From contig NC_086021.1 in the NCBI RefSeq assembly GCF_036323735.1, positions 160,242,976-160,306,975 on the forward strand: 64,000 bases of DNA. Direction: 5' to 3'. How positions within the stretch are numbered: position 1 is the first letter of the stretch; every line of letters begins with the position of its first letter. The translations under genes were made by a program, and so were the position numbers. Under the pieces are notes generated by a model. That model was given only the letters and a program-made list of their open reading frames with translations, had not been told where the DNA came from and searched no databases. Positions 10,890 to 22,690 of the stretch are shown here, piece by piece. The DNA is from Rattus norvegicus (taxonomy: Eukaryota; Chordata; Mammalia; Rodentia; Muridae).

Positions 10890-11194
10890 AGCAGGCTGGT
10901 CATGAAGGAGAAAAACAAGGAATCAGGTTAGGTGGGTTTCTTAGCTCCATTCTCCTCACGCCTACACACTGGACAAAGGCAGATCAGAGCTAGCATGTGG
11001 AAAGAGGCGCTAGGAGCCCTTGTGGGGTCGAGGGGCGCTAGAGGAATCGGCTTCTCTTTGTGGGGAATGCTAGTGTCTATAGCAGGGACCCAAGCCATCC
11101 ATCAGTCAGCAGTCACCAGAAAAAAAGATTCCATTCTTGTGTTTAAAAAGAAAAGTTATAGAGTAACCAGAAACCAGATGAAACCTGGCACATG

Positions 11195-11300
11195 CCCCCA
11201 TGCCAGCTCCATATGAGGCTGAAGAGAGCATCTCTTGAGCCCCGGAGTCTGAGGTCAGTCTGAGCAACAAAACAGAATCCTATCTTCAAAGATGGTAATA
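11195..11300 (+). mobile_element. Old 7SL-derived (B1/PB1-like) SINE
   Basis: The sequence carries cttgagccccggagtctgag, then gtcagtctgagcaacaaaac and an A-rich end. This follows the order of a 7SL-derived monomer (ctt-gag-ccc, gag-tt-gag-g-cca-g-cctg-g-caac). It is strongly divergent, so it is ancient. Confidence 0.55.
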
Positions 11301-11559
11301 AGAAAAGGAGAAAGGAGTGAAAAAGAAAGGGAAAAAGGAGGGAGAGGAATGGGGAAGAAAACAGATAAACCCAGACAAAGCTCAAACTATGCACAATTCC
11401 TTCCTAAAAAACTGTTAGTGATATCAATTAGTGTTAGCAAACACTGATTTTCAATATACGTCCTCACACACACTTTCACTTTACCTTACAAACACAAGGT
11501 CTTATACATAAAAATATCTACTTAAGAACTAAATGGGTAGGTGGAAGTCACAACCAGGA

Positions 11560-12500
11560 TGCCCCCACCATGCTGGACAAATACGTGATGGAGAGGTGGG
11601 AAAGAGAAAAACATGCCTATGGACATGGGCAGAAGTGGATGGGGGTTAAAGGAGAGAAGGCTGAGGTCAATGCTGTCACTGCCCAGTAAGGTCCACAGGG
11701 TGATGTGAAGCAGTCTAGAGGCTCTGCAGATGCAGATGCAGGCCCAAACATGCTGCAATTCCAGCTGTGGACTCCCCTAGCTCTGGACAGTGAAGGAGGC
11801 CTGAGACGAGAAAAGGTTCATTTTACAGACTGAACCTCCTGGAAGGCATCAACAGTCCAGGCTGCTGCCTCAGACTGCTCTGAAGCCTGAGATCAATATG
11901 GACATAAGCAATCTGTGCTGCTGACTGATAACTGATTATGTAGGCTTCGCTGACTCTGGGGACTATACTGATGTGAGTGGCATATGCAGCCACTGAGGGC
12001 CATGAGTGAATGCTCTATGGTGATGTCTGTGGTTCACGTTACCACTGAAGAACAAGCAAATGTTTATGGTTTGGTCTGCTACTAAAGACACGTTGATATC
12101 CAAGGGCTGTGTTGAGCTGACCCTGCCCCTCACCTACTGAGGGGTTGGTGGGGGTGGACAGCCAGTCTGACCAACTCAGTTAGCACCCAGGCCCAGATCC
12201 AGGGCTTTGAGTTGGCCCACCCCAACATCTACCCAATCTGTAAACTGCTGGAGCACATGAAGGGCTGGTCCTTCAGATCCAGAGCTGCATGATCTCCATG
12301 ACAGAGGCAACAGCAGGATAACTGAGGGGAATCTCAACCAAGGTCCAGTATTGATGGTGTAGCAAATGCCAGAGGCCTTGAACCAGACCATTGACTCATT
12401 GCAGTGAGTATCTGTTAAGTAATCCTGTTTGGGCAAAGGGCGTATATACTGTGTGACACATGGCAACTTCCAATGCCACTATGAGGAACAAATACGTGGA
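11560..12500. repeat. Degenerate repetitive stretch with internal imperfect repeats
   Basis: Phrases such as gggccatgagtgaatgctct and gatgtctgtggttcacgt recur in loose variants. The block aaatacgtg..gagaggt appears near both ends (about 11579 and 12490). The pattern resembles a decayed tandem or interspersed rodent repeat. No intact frame is present and no family is assigned. Confidence 0.35.
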
Positions 12501-13447
12501 GAGGTAAGAAAGATAAGGGAGCGGAATGGTATGTTCATAGACCAGACCAGGCTACATCTGAGACTATGTCTATAAACAAACACATAAACTAATTCAAAAT
12601 GTAAGGAGACCTAGGATTTACTTAAAATTTGCTTGTTCCCTTCCCGATCATCTATTTGGTTTCGGGATGAGAATAGTTTAATAGAGTCTTTCACAACCAT
12701 AATATCAAACATCTAGCTTACTTATGACTAGTACAGCTCAGAATCAATATTCATTTTCTGTAATTCATCAGTAGGCAACAATCCCAATAAAAACAAAGAC
12801 ATCCTAAAGAAAGAATCATTTGCCTAGCTTTATCTTTCCAAGGATCTTCAAGATGGGAAAGGGGAGGTTGAAGCTATAAGGCGGGATAGAAGAGGAACTT
12901 GCCTCCAAGGGAAACTTGCACTAAATTCTGACCCAGACCAATATGGAATTTCTGAAGACATAGGTGGATGCCCCACAGTGTTGAACTTTCTAGGGCAGAG
13001 CTCAGAGTGTCTCTGTTTCTTGACTTAGAAGGTTTGTCTTTCTTCACTAAGGTGAGTGACTAATACATGAAGTGATGGAGACTCTAACTACACACAACCG
13101 AGACAGTGGGAAAGACCCTGACCTAAGCCCACGAAGCAGGGGTGTTTGTGTACCTCGCTCCAACACCCATTGCACTCATGGTATACTGAAGGCAGATGTA
13201 TGTAGATTTTCTCACCAAAACTTTAATCAAAACAGATCCAGTGTGAATACAGAAGACAGTCAGAAATGAAATATTGTTTAAGTATGTTTAGCTTAGCATA
13301 TAAGTAGATTTACAATTTTTTTCTCTGTCCTGAGTTTGTTTTGGTTAAACGTTAATGCTGGCCTCATAGACTTAGTCTCGTCATGATTCTTATCTTGTAG
13401 CTTACTGAGTCATTCATGAACATCACTTTTAGGTCTTCCTTAGAATA

Positions 13448-13615
13448 TGGTAGGATGCTGGAGAGATATCTCAATGGTTAAGTTCTTGTTGTAGAAGCTT
13501 GATGACTTCTTCAGCTGTGTTCTGGGGAAACACTAGTGGGAACAGAGAACTAACTCCCAAAGACTGCAGTCTGACTTCCACAGCAGTGATCATCATGAAC
13601 ATATCTACACACAGA
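13448..13615 (+). mobile_element. B2/B3-type SINE, divergent
   Basis: Starts with gctggagagatatctcaatggtta, the tRNA-like head of B2/B3 elements. It loses similarity after about 120 bases and ends at a CATA microsatellite. Confidence 0.6.
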
Positions 13616-13626
13616 TAGGCAGGTCA

Positions 13627-13661
13627 ATACATACATACATACATAAATACATACATACATG
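13627..13661. repeat. (CATA)n microsatellite
   Basis: About eight tetramers with one interruption (aaat), directly after the B2/B3-type SINE and possibly derived from its tail. Confidence 0.9.
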
Positions 13662-13964
13662 ATGAATAAATAATTCTAAGTCTCCTACAATTCAACTGTG
13701 AAGCTGACATATCATGTTGGAGAAGTTGTACTTATTAATTAAATCTGATGGATTTTTATGAATTTGTTTAAATCATTTTATCTTTTTGTTTAATTTGATA
13801 AGACATAAATATTTAGGAATTTACCCATTTCTTGATTTTATAGATTTTGTGAAAATAAGTTTGGAAATACTTATTAAAGCACTTGGATTTTATTGAATCC
13901 TGTCATAGTAATTTCTTTTAAGTTTGTGGTTTGCTTAGTTTATGTATTCTTTCTTTTTTCTTTT

Positions 13965-14980
13965 TTTCTTTTTTAAAAATATTTAGATATTTTTAAATTT
14001 ACATTTCAAATATTATCTCCTTTTCCAGTTTCTCCTCCATGGACCCCCATCCCATCTCCTCCCCCTTCTTCTATGAGGGTATTCCCCTTCCCCAATCATC
14101 CTTCCCCTTCCCGCCTCTCTGCCCTGACATTCCCCTACATGGGGTGGGGGTGGGGGGATCTAGCCTTGGCAGAACCAAGGGCTTCTCCCTCTGGTGCCCA
14201 ACAAAGCCATTCTCTGGTACATATGCAGCTGGAGCCATGGGTCTGTCCATGTATAGTCTTTAGATGGTAGTTTAGTCCCAGGGACCTCTGGTTGTTGCTA
14301 TTGTTGTTCTTACAGGGTTGCAAACCCTTTCAGATCCTTCGAGCCTTTCTCTAACTCCTCCAATGGGGATCCTGTTCTCAGTTCCATGGTGGGCTGTGAG
14401 CATTTGCTTCTGTATTTATCATGCTCTGGGTGAGCCTCTCAGGAGACAGCTCTATCAGGTTCCTGTCAGCATGCACTTCTTGGCATCAGCAATATGTCTG
14501 GGTTTGGTGGCTGTATGTATATGGGCTGGATTCCCAGGTGAGGCAGGCTCTGAATGACCATTCCTTCAGTCTCTGCTTCAAACTTTGTCTCCGTATCTTC
14601 TCCTATGAATATTTTGTCCCCCCACCCCAAGAAGGACTGAAGTATCCATACTTTGGTTTTCCTTCTTCTTGAGCTTCATGTGGTCTGTGAATTGTATTAT
14701 GGATATTTTGAGCTTTTGGACTACTATCCACTTATCAGTGAGTGCATACCATGTGTGCCTTTTGTGACTGGGTTACCTCGTTTAGGATGATATTTTCTAA
14801 TTCCATCCATTTGCCTAAGAATTTCATGAAGTCATTGTTTTTGATAGCTGAGTAGTACTCCATTGTGTAAATGTACCACATTTTCTGTATCCATTCCTCT
14901 GTTGAAGGACATCTGGGTTCTTTCCAGCTTCCAGCTATTATAAACAAGGCTGCTATGAACACAGTGGAGCATGTGTCCTT
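13965..14980 (-). mobile_element. L1 LINE, 5'-truncated 3' end, minus strand
   Basis: On the minus strand this reads as the end of a rodent L1. Near 14960-14735 is the tail of ORF2 with the recognisable phrase W-Y-I-Y-T-M-E-Y-Y-S-A-I-K-N-N-D. After it comes the 3'UTR with L1-type text, ending in an A/T-rich run near 13970. It is about 1 kb long, strongly 5'-truncated, in the same orientation as Ninl, and cannot move by itself. Confidence 0.9.
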
Positions 14981-15446
14981 GTTATATCAAAGGGCCATTC
15001 TTGCAGCTCTGATGGCAACTTGGATAGAGGTCTGCTCATTTGTTAAGAGCTCCTGTGTTATAAGCTTGGATGAGCAGAGTCTGGCTAGAATCAATAAATC
15101 ACACTCAAGGGGGACCACCCCTGCAGCAGCAAGGCCCCCACTGATCTTTACCTCAGCTCAGCCTCTGTTTTCACCAGACTTCCCATTCAATACCCCACTG
15201 TACTGAAATCTAGTTCCTGCATTTGTTTATATGAGAATCTCAAGTGGCCTTAAAATGCTACTGGAAAAGATGCATGTGATATAAAGCAAGAGCTGTGGAA
15301 GTGGCATTTTAAATAGAGCCACGCACTGGCCGACAGTAGTCTCTGTCAGGGATGGAGACACTCAGGAGCAATCACTGGTGTTCTCTCTCCTTTGTGCTTT
15401 GCTATCTCTCTGGTTTCCTTCAGTATTAAAGACAACTATAAAGAAA

Positions 15447-15710
15447 AAACAGGGGTTGTGGATATGGCTCAGTAGTCTAGACCGTTTCCTAGCATGCATG
15501 AGGCCTTGGGTTCAATCCCCAGCAGCCCATAAACTTGGTGTGATATTGGTAGCACATGCTTGTAAAACCAGCACTCACCAGGTGGTGGCAGATCAGAAGT
15601 TTAAGGTTATCCTTGGCTGTACAGAAAGTTTGAGGCCAATTTGCACTACATGAGACCCTATCTCAAAAAACAAAAAGAAAAGAAAGGAAGGAAAAGAAAA
15701 AGGAAATAAA
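15447..15710 (+). mobile_element. B4 SINE (ID-B1 composite)
   Basis: An ID-like head (ggggttgtggatatggctcag, then tgggttcaatccccagcagc) is fused to a B1-like body (ggtggtggcagatcagaag, then tgaggccaatttgcactac). It ends in an A-rich tail. This head-plus-body order defines B4 elements. Confidence 0.85.
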
Positions 15711-16529
15711 GAAAAACAACTGTGGTCAGTTTCCATAGCAAAACAAATCGTTTCCAAAGTCCAGAGGAGACAGGAGTTAGCCTAAAATAAATAAGCTAGG
15801 CCAGCATCAGCATCTGCCTGAACTAGAGTCTGGTAACTTTTTATTCTTTTAAGACAAACACTGACAAGCAATACCTAGGAACCTGGCTGGGGAACATGGC
15901 CTATGACAGGTTTTTCCCACCAGATGGCAGTGAGGAGGTGAAGCTCTCAGGGACACATGGATAATATCCATGCTGCTTCTGAGGCCACCATATCCTGCCT
16001 TAGAACAGGAAGGTCGGACCAAAAAAGACTGAGGGAGGCTCTCTTATGTGTGGGAGGGTCAAGTTTCCAGTCCCCGAAAGATGCAAAGAATTTGCCAACA
16101 ACACTCCCCAGAGCAGCGAAGGCAGGCTGCAGCCAAGTACTGAGACAGTGGGTGTGAATTTTCCAGGCAGAGCTTAGGGGGCAGGAGTGAGCCCAGCATT
16201 GTTAGATGGGTATGCTTACTTACTCAAGGGATGTTTATAAAGCAGACACACTCATAACCACTGTCCAGAGTAAGAAAGGACACACTGACAACATGTCCAA
16301 GAGGTCCACTGTGGCATCCTTGGCAAAAGTGGTAGTTATCGCTCTATGATGCAGTGTCTGAGGTGTACTCTGAAGATGGTAAAATTTCTTTCAAATGGCT
16401 TTAAAACATTTTCTGGCCCCAATATTTGTTGGAGTTCCCTTGGAAAGTGATATTTCTCTCGGAAATCACAAAGCACAGTGTGATAAAGTACATTGTATTT
16501 GATTTTTTTCCTTCATAATTGTAATTCAA

Positions 16530-16655
16530 AGGTTAGTCATCCAGGCATACCCCACAATCATAGCTTCCTGGAAGGCAGATGTGGAGGAACTGCTTATGTG
16601 CAGAAGTTGAAGATCAGCCTTGGCAACATACTAAGTCTCAGAGCCTTGAAAAGAA
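16530..16655 (+). mobile_element. Old B1-like SINE fragment
   Basis: Contains ccaggcataccccacaatca, a tggaaggcagatgtggagg stretch and gatcagccttggcaacata. These occur in the order of a 7SL-derived monomer, with many substitutions. Confidence 0.5.
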
Positions 16656-17759
16656 CTTTACTAATGCACCCCAGTTCCATACAATCCACATACATGCTTT
16701 AACATGTCATAAAATTGATAGCTACATGTCTAAATTTATATTTGAATTATATCACAAATCTTGTAAATTGTAAATCAGCATTGGATCGAAGAAAATTTCA
16801 ACATTCTATAAAGTTTTATGAAATATTGAAAACATTTTAAAACCACAGAGGGCTCTAATCCAGTCGAAGTGACACTTTCACAGATGAAGACTCTGGTATC
16901 AATGAAAGTTCTCATCTCAAAGGAATAAAAGACATGGTTTATTCTATAGCCAAAGGGGACTGATCTTATCCTAGGAACACAGATTTGGGTCTCCCCAAAT
17001 ACTATGCTCTGATGAGGCATCAACTTACAAAAAGGCCATAAATCAAGTCACTTTTAAAATACATTGGTGGGCACATCAGGTAGGCAGGTCATAGCAAGAT
17101 GGAAAGGCTTCTGCAAATAGACCTCGGCTGGCAACACCCTTTCATTGGTGGAAGATTTGGGTTTTGTTAAGCTAATGCATTCCAGAATGCATTTTATCTG
17201 TTAGTCACAGGATGTTAGGTCTGATTGAAGGAGGCAAGGACTGGCTATTCAGCCGCTCCCGGAAAGCTCGAGATAAATTAGAATTAGGCTCTGGACTTGC
17301 ACATTGCAACCTCTGTATAACACTGGAGTTCTAATCAGTCAATCATCCTTTGAAGATACAACTCTTTTCCAGGAATTCTGACTCACGGTTTCCCCCATTG
17401 GCCAACCATCAAATGTTGCCCATGTTGGGGATATATTATCATTAATTAAATGTTGAATGTCCCACAGAGTTAGGAAGGCTCAGCTCACTTCTAGGACCTG
17501 ATGGGAATGAGGGTGAACACAGGGCAAGAGAACAGTCTTTACAGAATGGAACAGCTGGTAAAACCCTTAGGAAACTCCTGGTCCTTATCAGAAGCTTTCA
17601 TATTCATGCTGGACAAAACCCAAAAGGCAACTTACAAAGAACCACCTCAAGAAAGCACCAGAAAGTATGCACAGAGCGGGGGGATTCTGACGTGAGGGAT
17701 AGTCACGGGGCACTGAGAGGTCCCCACCTTCACACCAGCTGGACTATTGACGGAAAACC

Positions 17760-17845
17760 AGTCTTGGGTGTATAATACCCATAACCCCAGCACGTGGGAG
17801 CTGGAGGCAGAAGACCTGTAACTTCAAGAATAACCCAGTTTCAAA
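17760..17845 (+). mobile_element. B1-like SINE fragment
   Basis: Contains cataaccccagcacgtggga and gctggaggcagaagacctgt, as in the first half of B1; it ends in a short aaaatgag run. Divergent and truncated. Confidence 0.45.
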
Positions 17846-17867
17846 AATGAGAGGAGGGGGCAAAGCG

Positions 17868-18015
17868 GGGGACACGATTCAGCAGTTAAGAGCCCCAGCT
17901 GCTTTTGCAGAGGACCTGGGCTTAGCTCCCGGCACTCATATGGAGGATTAAAGCCATCTGTAGCCAGTTCAAGGGATCCAGTGCTCTCTTCTGGCCTCTG
18001 CAGCACCAGGCATAC
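17868..18015 (+). mobile_element. B2 SINE, divergent
   Basis: Carries the B2 head (cgattcagcagttaagagcc), gcagaggacctgggcttagc, and the later phrase gctctcttctggcctctgca. Old copy. Confidence 0.75.
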
Positions 18016-18330
18016 AAAGGCTTGCAGCTTGTTGCCACCTGAGTTTCTGGCCCTCCTCTCTTCAGGCAGGCAGAGGTTCACAGCCCTTCCTTCCTCAACA
18101 ACAACAGTAATAACACTCATCCCAACCATCAGTGGGACCCAGGCAGGACTCTGGAAGCTGTGACTGTCCACCTCCTGCCTGGAAGGCAGATGTGGCTGGC
18201 TGCTGAGGGCTGACGGCACAGTGGAGGCTACGTCACCAGCTCCGCTTCCCAGAGACCTTTAACAACATGTTGTGGACAGTTCTAAGTGGGTGGAAAGAGG
18301 TATGGAGTATCCCAGTACAGATAACCATGC

Positions 18331-18725
18331 ACTGCACTGTACTGCACTGCACTGCACTGCACTGTACTGCACTGCACTGTACTGCACTGCACTGCACTGT
18401 ACTGTACTGCACTGTACTGCACTGCACTGTACTGCACTGTACTGTACTGCACTGTACTGCACTGTACTGCACTGTACTGCACTGTACTGCACTGCACTGT
18501 ACTGCACTGTACTGTACTGCACTGTACTGTACTGCACTGTACTGTACTGCACTGTACTGTACTGCACTGTACTGCACTGCACTGTACTGCACTGTACTGC
18601 ACTGCACTGTACTGCACTGTACTGCACTGTACTGCACTGTACTGCACTGTACTGCACTGTACTGCACTGTACTGTACTGCACTGTACTGCACTGTACTGT
18701 ACTGCACTGTACTGTACTGTACTGT
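18331..18725. repeat. (ACTGC/ACTGT)79 pentanucleotide array
   Basis: An uninterrupted run of 79 pentamers, each either ACTGC or ACTGT (39 and 40 by hand count), with no indels and no other base changes. The two forms differ by one C/T base and are mixed, with a run of alternating 10-mers (ACTGCACTGT) from about 18601 to 18670. Because five is not a multiple of three, no stop arises in several frames. This gives overlapping open frames of 130-190 codons on both strands, which are artefacts. The array lies in Ninl intron 1. Confidence 0.98.
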
Positions 18726-20039
18726 TTCAGAGCTGCAACACAAAGCAGTGAAAAGAGGCAGCTGTGACCCCATTTCTTACTTGTAGTCCCTGAGCAATGC
18801 ACCACAAAAGCCTCTGCACCATGAAAGCTGTCAAAGCAGCCACAGGCCCCTCCTTGCTGCCCAGCCTATGGTCGCTGCAGTAAAATGTCCCACAGGAGTG
18901 TCTTCCTCGCCACTGTGGGGTCAGAATGCCGCTGATGGAACGCTGTGGGGGTGGTGAAATGAAAAGGTGTTAGGCTGTGTTTCTTCTTTGCCCTTGGGGT
19001 GCCAAGACTGCTCATGGAAGAGGAAACACAGTCTAAGATACGGGTCCCAGCCATGTTTCTCTGGGTGAAAACAGCAGGGGCTGGGATGGAGTCTATGGTT
19101 CTCAAACTCTTGTGTACCCAGATGGTGCTGGGAACCATCAGGAGTTGAGAAAGGTGAATCCCATTCTCCATTAGAGACCATGAGGAGTTGGGAATGGGAG
19201 CCCGAGGGCTTGTGATGAGCCCAGGAAATGGGTAAAATCTTGCTTAGCTCCGAGTGAATGCCACACGTATGGAGGGGATAGAAAAAGGGCTTTCTAAGGG
19301 AGACGAAGCACCCACCCACTGAGATGGCCCTTGATGGTGGAGACGGTCCTTGCTTGTCCAAATTGTTCTATTCACGGCGGATGGGGATACATACGTTTTA
19401 CTCAGGGTGAACCACAGATTCAATGCCTTTTGTAGGAAACGATGCCCAGGAAGGGAAGCTCATTGGCTGAACAGTTGGGGTCTATCTAGATACCTCATCG
19501 GCATGGAGAACTCTAGGTTTTCATACTATGTGAAAGTTTGTCCTCTAAGAGGGGTGTTGTGATCATGTGCTCTAGGACAGGGATCTGGTTGGGAGCTAGT
19601 TTGAGCTCCTGACATTTCCAATTATAAGATTTACTGGGGTTCTCAACTTGCTACAACCTCACCAGTTCTGTCTGGTGGCACAGTCCACTGCCCCACACAG
19701 GAGCTGTCCAAAACAGCAGCTCCTGTTAGAGGACAGCACCACTGACATCTCCCTAGGACTGCAGTCTCAAGGCTGTCTGTGGTGGTGCATCTTCTTTCTC
19801 GCCTCAGCACGAGGTGCCACTCAGGAGCTGTCCACAGAGACCTTTCCTGCCTCAGCCTGCAGCTTCTGTGAAACACTGCTCATGGAAGGAGCTATGCCAC
19901 GGGAGCTACGCACAGTGGCAGCAGCTCCTCTCCAGCCTCCCCGGCAGTCCCACAAAGATGGTCCCTCAACAAAAGCCAGCTCCAGCCCAAAAGGACCTCA
20001 CACCCTAACCCATGGGCCAGATGCAGGGAAAGGGGTGTG

Positions 20040-20690
20040 TGTGAAAAAAAAAGCCATCAATTCCTGAGCGGGAAAATCCACCAATCCCTGAGCTTCCCAC
20101 AAACCCCCACCAATCCCTGAGCTTCCCCCCACCAACCTCCCCAATCTCAGGACTTGAAATCTCAACCCTCCCTCTGGAAATCTCTGTCCTGAGAAGCTCC
20201 GCCCTCTCATAAATCCTATATAATAAGCACCACACCAAGTTCTGTGGAGAGCTTTTGGGGCTGCTTTTAAGAATTTGGCAGAAATTTGATATCAGGCTGG
20301 GACAATGAAGCAGGCTCAAGGCAAACACAGCTGAGGAATGTATTGTATTCCTTGTATCTGGATCATCCTGATAAACCCCTAAACATAGTGACCACAGGAC
20401 TTTATTGCCTTGATTTTTGCTCTGCTTGTTCCTTGGCTACTTTATGCTTTTGTTTGTTCCCTGACTACTTTGTTTATGCCTTAAGGACTAACCATATTCT
20501 ATGTATGTACCCAGAATGATATAAAAGTGGACTGGAAAAAATTAAACTCGCCTTCGGCTTCAGAACTGGCTGGGGTCCTGTTCTAGTGTTGTCTAATTGT
20601 CCTTTTTCTCTTCAGTCCTCACTCTCACCCTGGAGAACCTGCTGACTGACTGGGCTGGCTTAGTCAGAGTTCCTTGACGTTCACAACCTG
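20040..20690 (+). mobile_element. ERV-type LTR (solo or fragment), plus strand
   Basis: The right half has LTR architecture: tataaaag at about 20521, attaaa at about 20541, then ctcgccttcggcttcagaac and a T-rich stretch as in an R-U5 region, ending near ttcaca. The left part (20040-20270) contains a further tataataag and repeated caatccctgagcttccc blocks, so two LTR fragments may be adjacent. No internal gag-pol region is recognised. The ends and family are not resolved. It lies antisense to Ninl in its first intron. Confidence 0.55.
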
Positions 20691-20842
20691 CAAGCAGAGG
20701 GCAGCCTCCTGAACTCTCTTTCCTGAGACTTCCTGCCTGCTGGGACTCTCTTGTCACAAGAAGCTGAGGAGAAAAGCAGCAATGAAGAGGAGGAGCAGGG
20801 CTGAGACTGCTGAGCTCCTCAGCTCAGCCAGGGTTGCCCTCC

Positions 20843-21066
20843 CCTGGGAGCTGCAACACTTCTTCTGAGGAGGCTCCCTCTTCGAGCTGTGTGTTTCCTG
20901 AGCCCCCCGTGTTTCTAGAGACCCTTCCCTTGGGACACTGTCCCATCTCACAGCTGTGTGGTTCCTGGGCCCCCATGTCTCAGGATGTCCTTCCCCTGGG
21001 ATACCTTCTCCCCTCAGAGCTATATGGTCCCTGGGCTTCTGTGTTCCAGGACACCTTTCCATCCAA
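20843..21066. repeat. Minisatellite-like repeat, period 66-67 bp, about 3 copies
   Basis: The phrase agctgtgtg(t/g)ttcctg recurs at 20885 and 20952, and as agctatatggtccctg at 21018. The spacings are 67 and 66. Between them, cccttcccttgggacactgt-type text repeats with about 20% differences. The plus-strand frame stays open across it, but no protein is recognised. Confidence 0.7.
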
Positions 21067-22259
21067 GCAGAAACACTCACAACAGAAGGCCTCTGCCCCT
21101 GTGCTCTTTCCACACCTAGCACCAGAAACAAGTAGCAGGCTCACAATTCTGCTTTGTTTCCAAGGCCTCGTGTTATTCTCCAGAGTTTTATGCTTTGCAT
21201 TACTTTTGGCTTTCAGCAATTGCCTGTAAGCAGTGTCTGTCTCAGGAGACCTAAGCAACTTCATTCTACACAGATGACGATCTGTGACGACCTGCACTGA
21301 GCCACAGAAATAGTCTGAGTGCTTCTTTCATGCAAGTAAAATGAAATCCACAGGGTTCCCCAGTCGATGACCTAGGACCACAGAGTACTTATCAACTGTT
21401 AAGCCTCCTCCAGATGACAAGAAATGCTCTGTGGGGCAGAAGCATAAAAGTTCGGCAGTACGCTGTGACTGTAACTCGTCACCGGGGAAGAGACACATCA
21501 GTGTGTGCACGTGAGCCACAGACAGCTCACGTTCTAGACAGAAAGGTCAACATGGTCTTCTTGCACCTGGAGCTGGGGAATCCCTGGAACCCAGAAGTCT
21601 GAAGCCAACCTGAACAAAACAGCCAGTTCCATCCCAACCTTTAAAAGGGTCTGGGGAAGCAAGGTATAAAGCATCCATTCACCAACAGGCATGTTCTAAG
21701 CACCTGCTGTGTACCTCATCGCATCCTAAACCCTTGGATAGCTAACAGGGCATGCAGGCAGTGGACATGCATACATTCATGCAAAATACCCATATACACA
21801 AAATTAAATATTTAAAAAGAGGGGTGAGGAAGGGAAGGAGGGGATGGAGCAAACAGTTTAGTAAATAAAAAGAAAGTGAATGTTTAGGACTGGGGTCACG
21901 TGGGTACGTTTGAATATGCTCTTCCTCAGGTCACATGATGGAAGTTTTGTAAGAAATAGGGCAGCACTGAGGTATCTGGAACTGCTAAAAGGCAGGGTCT
22001 AACAGAAGGGCATCAGTTCGCTGTGGATATCCCCTCAAAAGATAGTAATGTAGCTCTGGTGAGAGCCCGACAGGTTCTTCAAAGAGTAGCTTTTATGAGA
22101 GTGAGCCTGGTTCCTTTAGCTCGCTCTGGCTTTCTGTCTTAACTTTGATCTCTACACCGGCTCCTGCTATTGCGATGTCAGCACCAGGAGGCCCTCGCCA
22201 GAGGTTTAAGTGGTACAGTCACCTGATTTTGGACTTATAACATCTAACACTATGAGCTA

Positions 22260-22690
22260 GATCTTATTTTTAAAATGGATAGGTAATATTTATTCATTTA
22301 TTCACTTTACATCCTAATCACTGCCCAACCTCCCTGTCTCCACTCCCACAGTCCTTCCCTCCATCTCCCCTTCGCCTCTGAGAGAGCACAGCCCCACTCC
22401 CAGGTATCCCTCCACCCTGACACATCGGGTCTCTGCAAGGCTAGGTGCTTCTTCTCCCACTGAGGCCAGACAAGACAGCTGAGGTAGGGAACAGATCCCA
22501 CAGACAGGCAACAGCTTTAGGGATAGCCCTGCTTCAGTTGTTAGGGACCTACATGAAGGGCAATCTGCACACCGGAGGCCTAGGTACAGCCAGTGTCTGC
22601 TCTTTGGTTACCAGTCCAGTCTCTGAGAGCCCTGAAAGGCCGAGGTTAATTGACTCTGTTGGTATTCCTGTGGAGTTCCTATCCAAACGT
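22260..22690 (-). mobile_element. L1 (Lx-type) 3'UTR fragment, minus strand
   Basis: Starts with a T/A-rich end (atttattcatttattcactt) and continues with text typical of old rodent L1 3'UTR in reverse (ctcccactgaggccagacaa, then ttggttaccagtccagtctc). Truncated, with no coding part. Confidence 0.65.

Noticed and set aside
12176..12466. 96-codon minus-strand frame in Ninl intron 1
   Set aside because: Sits in the degenerate repeat-like region, has no splice sites fitting Ninl phases and no recognisable similarity.
18233..18805. Open frames of 130-190 codons on both strands over the pentamer array
   Set aside because: A 5-bp repeat free of stops in several frames always gives such frames. They translate to repeated Y-S-A-V-Q-C-S or L-H-C-T-V-type peptides and have no gene context.
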